From the NCBI GenBank assembly GCA_017516785.1, contig JAFXAV010000041.1, positions 1 to 29,085 on the forward strand: a stretch of DNA of 29,085 nucleotides, written 5' to 3'. The position numbers and the translations under genes are program-made. The notes beneath the pieces were generated by a model. The model had not been told where the DNA came from and searched no databases. It saw only the letters and a program-made list of their open reading frames with translations. Positions 24,421 through 29,085 of this stretch are shown piece by piece. The stretch is from Oscillospiraceae bacterium (GTDB lineage Bacteria; Bacillota_A; Clostridia; Oscillospirales; Oscillospiraceae). Every line of letters starts with the position of its first letter. Position 1 is the stretch's first letter.

Positions 24421-24451
24421 AATCCCAGTCTGAAAAGACTGGGATTTTTTC
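24421..24451 (+). terminator. Intrinsic terminator of the amino-acid transporter operon
   Basis: AATCCCAGTCT, GAAA loop, AGACTGGGATT, then TTTT: a perfect 11-bp stem with a U run. Confidence 0.93.
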
Positions 24452-24476
24452 GTGGGTTTTTCTTTTAAGCCGTGTA

Positions 24477-24485
24477 TGATATAGT
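24477..24485 (+). promoter_or_regulatory. Extended -10 promoter for the ECF sigma operon
   Basis: TGATATAGT (TGN plus TATAGT) 23 bases before the sigma gene start, with no clear -35. It resembles the housekeeping extended -10 seen at 6062-6072, so constitutive low expression is possible. Confidence 0.45.
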
Positions 24486-24508
24486 AGAAAGAAAAAGGAG
24501 GGATGCAT

Positions 24509-25009
24509 ATGCGTGAGATGACCTTGTCCGGGCTGCTGCTGCAGTACGGACCGCTGATGCGCTATATCATCGCTCCCATTCTGCCCGATTCCCGGGACCG
24601 GGAGGAATGTCTTCAGGATGCCGCCATGAAAGCCTGGAACCAGCTGGACAGATTCAATCCCAACCGGGGCAGCTTCACTACCTGGCTGACGGTGATCACC
24701 CGGAACACCGCCCTGAACTATGCCCGAAGAAAGCATCCTGAAACGGAAGCGCTGCCCGAGCAGATGGAAGACCCCAATTCCAATCCGGAAAACATTCTGA
24801 TCGCCCGGGAGCGGAAAGAAGCACTCAAAAAAGTTCTGGCTGCCCTGTCCCTTTCCGACCGGACCCTTTTCTACCGCAAATACTACTACCGCCAGTCCAC
24901 TGCTCAGATTGCTTCAGAAACAGGCCTGACCCTTCGGGCGGTGGAAGGACGGCTGTACCGCATCAAACAGAAACTTCGAAAAGAACTGGGAGGTGATCTG
25001 TATGACTGA
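24509..25009 (+). CDS. ECF-type RNA polymerase sigma factor
   Basis: A 166-residue group 4 sigma factor. The region 2 core is at about 8-75, with DSRDREECLQDAAMKAW and then SFTTWLTVITRNTALNYARR. Region 4 is at about 108-160, with LSLSDRTLFYRKYYYRQST and helix-turn-helix QIASETGLTLRAVEGRLYRI. I chose ATG 24509, 6 bases after AGGAGG. ATG 24503 directly abuts that site and is less likely. The stop overlaps the start of the downstream membrane protein by 8 bases, the arrangement typical of a sigma/anti-sigma pair. The regulon and its promoter motif are unknown. Confidence 0.93.
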   Translation: MREMTLSGLLLQYGPLMRYIIAPILPDSRDREECLQDAAMKAWNQLDRFNPNRGSFTTWLTVITRNTALNYARRKHPETEALPEQMEDPNSNPENILIARERKEALKKVLAALSLSDRTLFYRKYYYRQSTAQIASETGLTLRAVEGRLYRIKQKLRKELGGDLYD

Positions 25010-26474
25010 CCGGGATTTTGAACTGCTGCTGCAGGAAAGCCTCGACGAGCTCCCCCCTTCCGATGAGCTGGTGGATGCGGTGAACCCCTGGCGTACTGCC
25101 ATGAACCGGATTCTCTGGGGCATGGGGCTTGTGACCATCACCTTGAATTTCCTTGCTCTCAACACGATCCTCCCCGCCATCGGCACGATCCTGATGCTGC
25201 TGGGCTACCGGACACTTCGCCAGGAAAACCGCTGGTTCGGTTTTGGCTATGTGCTGGTGATCCTCCGGACCATCTGGCTGATGATTCACATTTTCTTCGA
25301 CGCAACCATTTACAGTGGCGATTTTGCCGCCACCAATTTTGCAATTACCGGAAGCTATCTGCAGCTGGTTATCGGCTTTGTCCATCTGATCTGCCTCCGG
25401 GGCGGCATCCGGGCCGTCCAAAAAAAGGCGGGGTTGGAACCCCACGCCGGAAGCGCCACGGCGCTGATCATCTGGTACGTCATCATTACCGCTCTTGCGC
25501 TGATGAACTTTGAAGGCTATTCCGTTTATGTGCTGCTGATCGCCTATATTTGCATTCTGCGGGGTCTCTGGAAGCTTTCCAAAGCGCTGGACGATGCAGG
25601 CTATGTGGTTTCCGCCGCCCCCTCCGCCATCCGGGATCAGACTGTTGCCATTGCCTATACAGCAGTCATCGCCCTGATGCTGACCATCGGCTTCACCTGT
25701 TTCTCCCAATATCCCATGGAATGGGAAATCCGTCAGGACAAAGCTGAAAGCCATCAGGAGCTTCTGGATCTGGGTTTTCCCGAATATGTATTGCAGGATC
25801 TGAATGAGGAAGAACTGCGCCGCTGTGAAAATGCCGCAAAGGTTTATGTGGACATGGAAGAAGTTCCCGTCACCGACGGATACCAGGTTTACGGACAGAG
25901 ACGCGATGGGAGCTATATCTACACCGAATACACAGCGAAAGAGCTTCTGATCACCGCCGTTGCTGTGGAGCCGGAAAATCCGGAAGACGACTGGCTGATC
26001 ATCCATCATTTTCTCTGGACGGAAGACCCTGGCTACCGGGGTACCGAAGCCATCCAGATCTGGCCTGCCTATATGAAAAATGACGGTTGGGTCAGCGGAA
26101 ATTACCTCTCCGGCCGGGTACTCCACGACCGGGACGGTGCCACCTACACCGCCCCCTACCGGCGGCTGGATGAGATCAGCTATTCCTACACCTGGTTCTT
26201 CGGCACCAATGACTCCACCGACATCATCGCCACCTTCTCCCTGCCCCGAAAGGGAGAAAACTGTCGGGGCTATGTGTGCTACGGCGCGAAGGAAGTAGAA
26301 AAAGGCTGGCTTCTCAACAGCTGGTGCAACTATTTCTACCAGCAGACCTTCCTGCAGTTCCCCGTTGGCACGGCAGAGGAAGCCGTTCTCTCCCACAATT
26401 TCGGCCACAACGAGGCCATCAAAGCAAACCAGACCGCCATCCAGATGAGTCAGGAAGAGCGGGACAATTCTTAA
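25002..26474 (+). CDS. Polytopic membrane protein coupled to ECF sigma (candidate anti-sigma factor)
   Basis: A 490-residue protein from ATG 25002, 8 bases after GGAGG; a GTG at 24993 lies inside the ribosome site. A short cytoplasmic N-terminus (about 1-32, MTDRDFELLLQESLDELPPS) could contact the sigma factor. Six or seven hydrophobic segments lie between about 33 and 230. The remaining 260 residues are hydrophilic, external and rich in Trp and Tyr (LIIHHFLWTEDPGYRGTEAI, SYSYTWFFGTNDSTDI), possibly a sensor domain. No zinc-binding anti-sigma motif (HxxxCxxC) is seen and I do not recognise a family. The anti-sigma role rests on the overlap with the sigma gene. Confidence 0.7.
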   Translation: MTDRDFELLLQESLDELPPSDELVDAVNPWRTAMNRILWGMGLVTITLNFLALNTILPAIGTILMLLGYRTLRQENRWFGFGYVLVILRTIWLMIHIFFDATIYSGDFAATNFAITGSYLQLVIGFVHLICLRGGIRAVQKKAGLEPHAGSATALIIWYVIITALALMNFEGYSVYVLLIAYICILRGLWKLSKALDDAGYVVSAAPSAIRDQTVAIAYTAVIALMLTIGFTCFSQYPMEWEIRQDKAESHQELLDLGFPEYVLQDLNEEELRRCENAAKVYVDMEEVPVTDGYQVYGQRRDGSYIYTEYTAKELLITAVAVEPENPEDDWLIIHHFLWTEDPGYRGTEAIQIWPAYMKNDGWVSGNYLSGRVLHDRDGATYTAPYRRLDEISYSYTWFFGTNDSTDIIATFSLPRKGENCRGYVCYGAKEVEKGWLLNSWCNYFYQQTFLQFPVGTAEEAVLSHNFGHNEAIKANQTAIQMSQEERDNS

Positions 26475-26481
26475 AAACACA

Positions 26482-26509
26482 GGGCCTTCGCAATTGACAG
26501 CGAAGGCCC
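26482..26509 (+). terminator. Hairpin after the sigma operon, without a U run
   Basis: GGGCCTTCGC, eight-base loop, GCGAAGGCCC: a perfect 10-bp stem 8 bases beyond the stop codon. It is followed by GCAATG rather than T's, so termination is uncertain. The loop contains the -35 of the next promoter. Confidence 0.55.
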
Positions 26510-26522
26510 GCAATGTTATGAT
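26494..26522 (+). promoter_or_regulatory. Sigma-A promoter for the rsgA leader transcript
   Basis: Perfect TTGACA (26494-26499) and TATGAT (26517-26522) with 17-base spacing. Transcription would start near 26529, giving a leader of about 266 bases before rsgA. Confidence 0.72.
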
Positions 26523-26536
26523 AATGATACTGATAT

Positions 26537-26554
26537 GCCTGCACAAATGCAGGC
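26537..26554 (+). promoter_or_regulatory. Hairpin at the 5' end of the rsgA leader
   Basis: GCCTGC, six bases, GCAGGC: a perfect 6-bp stem a few bases after the expected transcript start and directly before the AAAGGAG of the short leader ORF. Confidence 0.45.
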
Positions 26555-26573
26555 GGGAAAGGAGACTAAAAGT

Positions 26574-26603
26574 ATGATTGTTCGTGAGGTCGCTACCGGC
26601 TAA
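26574..26603 (+). CDS. Possible nine-codon leader peptide upstream of rsgA
   Basis: ATG at 26574 follows a good ribosome site (GGAAAGGAG, 9 bases upstream) and encodes MIVREVATG before TAA. The stop codon falls exactly at the left arm of a long inverted repeat (26599-26620), where a terminating ribosome would prevent that arm from pairing. That is the geometry of a leader-peptide attenuator. With only nine codons, chance occurrence cannot be excluded. Confidence 0.4.
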   Translation: MIVREVATG

Positions 26604-26752
26604 CTGAATAGGGGCGCGAATAAAAATGGGGGTTTAGACCTCCAAATTTGGTGCGCCGTTTTTGAAGTATCCTTTCCAATATGGGACCGCAGATGGCACC
26701 CCGGACGAAGGGCTGCTTTGCTGCGGTATTTTTGCGCCCATTTTCAGTTAGC
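26599..26752 (+). promoter_or_regulatory. Structured rsgA leader element (alternatively a short MITE)
   Basis: Positions 26599-26620 and 26731-26752 are inverted copies matching at 19 of 22 positions. Inside are hairpin A, GGCGC (26613-26617) with GCGCC (26653-26657) followed by GTTTTTG; a small stem GGGGGT/ACCTCC (26628-26643); and hairpin B at 26686-26727 followed by ATTTTTG. The left arm of the large repeat shares its GGCGC with hairpin A, so the two cannot form together. CCTCCAAATT (26639-26648) is perfectly complementary to the rsgA ribosome-site segment 26777-26786. Either this is a cis-regulatory RNA, or an inserted element flanked by TA (26601-26602, 26749-26750). Confidence 0.5.
26686..26733 (+). 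terminator. Terminator-like hairpin inside the rsgA leader
   Basis: ACCGCAG (26686-26692) pairs with CTGCGGT (26721-26727), with an inner stem GCA-CCC/GGG-TGC (26696-26716, one C-C mismatch). It is followed by ATTTTTG. Read-through would be required for rsgA expression from the upstream promoter. Confidence 0.55.
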
Positions 26753-26794
26753 GAAAGAAAAAACATTCACTTACTGAATTTGGAGGAAATTACC

Positions 26795-27808
26795 TTGAAT
26801 ATATTTGATTACGGTTTTACCGGTGAATCTTCTGAAAACGTCGCCCGCGTCACTGCCGTCCACAAAGACCGCTTTGAAATCTTCTGCGACCAGGGCATCA
26901 CCCACGCCCGACTGAAAACAAAAGAATACTACGCAGGCACGGAAACCTTCCCCACCGCGGGAGATTTCGTTAAGATCAACTACATCCCCAACGGCGACAG
27001 CCAGATCATCAAAACACTGCCCCGCAGGACCCTCTTTTCCCGGCGGGAGCCGGGCCCCATTCCCAGAGATCAGGCAGTGGCTGCCAATTTTGATTACGTC
27101 TTCATCATGCAGTCGCTGAATCTGGACTTTAACCCCAAGCGGCTGGAACGGTATCTGACCCTCGCCTGGCAATCCGGTGCCACCCCGGTGATTCTGCTGA
27201 CCAAGGCAGATTTGGTGGATGACTGCTGGGACTATCTGACCCAAGTGGAGCGGGTGGCCCCCGGAGTGAATACCCATGTGGTCAGTGCTCACACAGGTTA
27301 CGGACTTCCCCGGCTGAATGCCTATCTGCAGCCGGGAACAACCGTGGTATTTCTCGGCTCTTCCGGTGTTGGAAAATCGAGCCTGGTCAATGCCCTGGCA
27401 GGAGAGAAAATCATGGCCGTCAGCGCCATCCGGGAAGATGACAGCCGGGGCCGCCACACCACCACTCACCGACAGCTGATCCGGCTCCGCAGCGGTGTCA
27501 TGATCATCGACACCCCCGGCATGCGTGAGCTTGGCATGTGGGATGTATCCGAAGGTCTTGGGGAAGCCTTTGCGGATGTGGAGCAGTTTCTTGGCAAATG
27601 CCGTTTTTCCGACTGTACCCATACCTCGGAACCTGGCTGCGCCATCTGGGCAGCCATTGACAGAAGTGAACTGGACATCGCCCGATGGGAAAGCTACCAG
27701 AAGCTTCAGGAAGAGGCCCTGGACAAGGGCGAGATGCTCCGCCGGAAGCGGGAATGGCACAAGAACGTGGCCAAATTCAGCAAGCAGCGCAAAAAGGAGA
27801 TCTGGTAA
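26795..27808 (+). CDS. rsgA: Ribosome small-subunit-dependent GTPase A
   Basis: A circularly permuted GTPase that helps mature and check the 30S ribosomal subunit. It has 337 residues. The N-terminal OB-fold is about 1-85. The G motifs come in permuted order: G4 TKAD 136-139, G5 VSA 163-165, G1 GSSGVGKSS 188-196, switch region DDSRGRHTT, and G3 DTPG 239-242. The C-terminal zinc site is Cys269, Cys274, His276 and Cys282. I chose TTG 26795, with GGAGG 8 bases upstream. An in-frame ATG at 26681 lies inside the leader hairpin with no ribosome site and would add 38 residues with no family match. The acetyltransferase gene follows after one base. Confidence 0.93.
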   Translation: MNIFDYGFTGESSENVARVTAVHKDRFEIFCDQGITHARLKTKEYYAGTETFPTAGDFVKINYIPNGDSQIIKTLPRRTLFSRREPGPIPRDQAVAANFDYVFIMQSLNLDFNPKRLERYLTLAWQSGATPVILLTKADLVDDCWDYLTQVERVAPGVNTHVVSAHTGYGLPRLNAYLQPGTTVVFLGSSGVGKSSLVNALAGEKIMAVSAIREDDSRGRHTTTHRQLIRLRSGVMIIDTPGMRELGMWDVSEGLGEAFADVEQFLGKCRFSDCTHTSEPGCAIWAAIDRSELDIARWESYQKLQEEALDKGEMLRRKREWHKNVAKFSKQRKKEIW

Positions 27809-27809
27809 T

Positions 27810-28271
27810 ATGAAGATCGTAAGCTATTTTGAAAGTGATCAGAAAGATGCTCTGATGGACAAGATCGGCCAATGCGACTGGAGCGCAGCAACTTTTCTCT
27901 GCAGCCTTCTGAAAAACGGAACCTTCTTTGAAACACTGGGTGGTTTCGGCGATCTTTACCTCCTGATGGACGGTGAGAACCTCGTATCCTTTGCTACCCT
28001 GACAGGACAGGATGCGGTCCGGGATGAAAGCCTTTATCCCTGGATCGGTTTTGTGTTCACAGTCCCTGAATACCGCGGTCACCGTCACGCAGGGAGCCTC
28101 CTTGCCTACGCCGAATCAATCGCCGCAAGCCAGGGCCACAGCAGAGTCTACATCGCCACAGACCATATTGGCCTTTACGAAAAGTACGGATATTCCTATC
28201 AGGAAAACCGTATCGACTGCTGGGGTGATAATATGCGGGTACTTTATCAGGATTTGGAGGATAAAGCATGA
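27810..28271 (+). CDS. GNAT family N-acetyltransferase
   Basis: A 153-residue GNAT-fold protein. The acetyl-CoA motif A region is VFTVPEYRGHRHAGSLLAYA (82-101), a variant seen in small GNATs where the loop reads YRGHR. IGLYEKYGYSY marks motif B. It should move an acetyl group to an amine on a small molecule or protein; the acceptor is unknown. ATG 27810 is one base after the rsgA stop, with AGGAG 10 bases upstream inside rsgA. It overlaps the next gene as ATGA. Confidence 0.85.
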   Translation: MKIVSYFESDQKDALMDKIGQCDWSAATFLCSLLKNGTFFETLGGFGDLYLLMDGENLVSFATLTGQDAVRDESLYPWIGFVFTVPEYRGHRHAGSLLAYAESIAASQGHSRVYIATDHIGLYEKYGYSYQENRIDCWGDNMRVLYQDLEDKA

Positions 28272-28813
28272 GAGTGATTAAATCTATGGAAGAGAAATAC
28301 CTGCTTTCCTCTCTGAATCTGGTGGAAACCGTTTTCACCGAGTACGATTGCGCTGCCGAAGGAAAACTGGTTCGAAGCCTGGTGGAAGAAATCCGTAGCA
28401 AGCGGTTTTACATCCCGGAGCTGGAACTGATCATGGTGGATGAAAAAGATGATCCCATCGGCTATGTGATGTTCTCCCGGTTCCACCTGGAAGGCAAACA
28501 TGAGGATGAACTGCTGATTCTGACCCCTGCGGCTGTAAAGACGGAACTTCAGCGGCAGCACATCTCCAAAGAGCTGATTGAATACGGCTTCGAAAAGGCA
28601 AGAAAAATGGGCTTCAAAACTGTCATCGTGGAGGGCAACCCTCTGAACTATCGCAGCCGGGGTTTTCAAACCTCTGCAGATTATGGTATCATCGCCCACG
28701 AATCCGTGGGTCTTCCCGCTGTGGAGTGCCTGATGGTGAAAGAACTGATTCCCGGCGCATTGCAGAATATCCACGGGACAGTTCAGTACTCTGACTACAA
28801 AACCCTCACTTAA
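28268..28813 (+). CDS. GNAT family N-acetyltransferase (YhbS-like), variant CoA loop
   Basis: A 181-residue protein aligned by eye with YhbS-type acetyltransferases: LILTPAAVKTELQRQHISKE at about 82-101, then KARKMGFKTVIVEGNPLNY and SRGF. The usual QRQGIG pyrophosphate loop reads QRQHIS (95-100), losing both glycines, which may weaken acetyl-CoA binding. Start ATG 28268 overlaps the preceding stop by 4 bases, with TTGGAGG 7 bases upstream, so it is translationally coupled. The IS200/IS605 end begins directly after the stop. Confidence 0.83.
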   Translation: MRVIKSMEEKYLLSSLNLVETVFTEYDCAAEGKLVRSLVEEIRSKRFYIPELELIMVDEKDDPIGYVMFSRFHLEGKHEDELLILTPAAVKTELQRQHISKELIEYGFEKARKMGFKTVIVEGNPLNYRSRGFQTSADYGIIAHESVGLPAVECLMVKELIPGALQNIHGTVQYSDYKTLT

Positions 28814-28924
28814 CCAGTCAAGACCACCGGCATAGCCGGTGGCTTGCACAGGCCCTATAAGGGCCTATTACAGCTGCGTCTTAAGGCGCATGAATGGTTC
28901 GACAACCGCAATTGATTACTGGCT

Positions 28925-28939
28925 GCCCCCTCCGGGGGC
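28925..28939 (-). terminator. GC hairpin after tnpA
   Basis: A six-bp stem of G/C pairs with a three-base loop, 8 bases beyond the transposase stop codon. There is no clear U run. Confidence 0.4.
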
Positions 28940-28946
28940 GGCTTAA

Positions 28947-29085
28947 TTATTTGCCTTTGGTTACCGGCTCACCCGTGAACGGGTCATAGTATTCCTTGAT
29001 ACTCATTTGATCGGATGCGATATCCTCTTGTAACTGATTGCGAACATATTCTTTTATCGCCTTTTCGTTTCTTCCTACCGTATCC
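28947..29085 (-). CDS. tnpA: IS200/IS605 TnpA Y1 transposase, C-terminal fragment at window edge
   Basis: The frame is open from base 29084 down to TAA at 28947-28949 and encodes 45 residues beginning DTVGRNEKAI. EYVRNQLQED holds the probable catalytic tyrosine with a glutamine four residues later, as in the final helix of Y1 HUH transposases. It ends DPFTGEPVTKGK, like IS200-type TnpA proteins of gut Clostridia. The HUH motif and start lie outside the window. Confidence 0.75.
   Translation of the reverse strand, partial: DTVGRNEKAIKEYVRNQLQEDIASDQMSIKEYYDPFTGEPVTKGK

Larger units (their letters stand above)
28815..29085 (-). mobile_element. IS200/IS605-family element, transposase-distal end (partial)
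   Basis: The minus strand carries the C-terminus of a Y1 transposase followed by about 130 bases of non-coding, hairpin-rich sequence. CCACCGGC-ATA-GCCGGTGG (28824-28842) lies nearest the boundary, then AGGCCC-TATAA-GGGCCT (28850-28866), and GCCCCC-TCC-GGGGGC (28925-28939) directly after the transposase stop. Imperfect subterminal hairpins are what TnpA recognises as single-stranded ends in this family. The exact boundary near 28815-28823 is estimated; there is no target duplication in this family. The other end lies beyond the window. Confidence 0.72.

Noticed and set aside
26681..26794. Upstream ATG for rsgA adding 38 residues
   Set aside because: No ribosome site, within a terminator-like hairpin, and the extension does not resemble RsgA.
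26529..26795. Known riboswitch classes (c-di-GMP, THF, preQ1) or tmRNA in the rsgA leader
   Set aside because: I could not match their conserved cores by eye; only the pairings listed are supported.
1..29085. tRNA, rRNA or CRISPR arrays
   Set aside because: No cloverleaf with a GGTTCRA arm, no rRNA blocks and no regularly spaced direct repeats were seen.

Overview
The window looks like chromosomal DNA of a Gram-positive gut-type Clostridia bacterium, probably Oscillospiraceae/Ruminococcaceae. The grounds are purine-rich AGGAGG-type ribosome sites, lipoprotein substrate-binding proteins, a CIRCE heat-shock operator before clpB, TTG/GTG starts, G/C-rich third codon positions with AT-rich intergenic DNA, and IS3 and IS200/IS605 remnants of the kind common in these genomes. 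The taxon is inferred, not proven. I saw no rRNA, tRNA or CRISPR array.

Layout. 1-3573 (+): 3' part of an ABC-F ATPase, argS, and a CPBP membrane protease, ending at a shared bidirectional terminator. 3617-5949 (-): an ABC exporter translationally coupled to an HD-domain protein. 6103-6687 (+): a short RluA-type pseudouridine synthase. 6706-7095: a 390-bp internally deleted IS3/IS150-type element with both ends intact. 7118-9800 (-): clpB under a sigma-A promoter and a perfect CIRCE operator. 9800-10107: gene-free, with a possible small RNA and two strong hairpins. 10108-18661 (-): a peptide (Opp/Dpp) importer operon in the order oppA, oppB, oppC, oppD, oppF, small membrane protein. 18724-20174 (-): a PlsC-like acyltransferase carrying a zinc ribbon. 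20367-24451 (+): an amino-acid ABC importer (binding protein, permease, ATPase) followed by an AbgB-like M20 amidohydrolase. 24477-26474 (+): an ECF sigma factor overlapping a polytopic membrane protein with a large external domain, a probable sigma/anti-sigma pair. 26494-28813 (+): rsgA behind an elaborate leader, then two coupled GNAT acetyltransferases. 28814-29085 (-): the end of an IS200/IS605 element with the C-terminus of its Y1 transposase.

The most unusual content is the peptide importer. Its OppC permease carries a roughly 300-residue RCC1-like beta-propeller in the first external loop. Its binding protein appears circularly permuted, with the segment that normally ends OppA placed at the N-terminus. 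Its OppF ATPase has a roughly 190-residue helical, probably coiled-coil insertion between Walker A and the Q-loop. A small tail-anchored protein is coupled to the end of the operon. Together these suggest a remodelled peptide uptake or sensing machine.

The second notable region is the rsgA leader. A promoter lies in the loop of the preceding hairpin, and it is followed by a nine-codon ORF with a good ribosome site, two tandem terminator-like hairpins, a 19/22 inverted repeat, and a segment perfectly complementary over 10 nt to the rsgA Shine-Dalgarno. Several of these pairings exclude each other, as expected of a regulatory switch. An inserted MITE is the main alternative.
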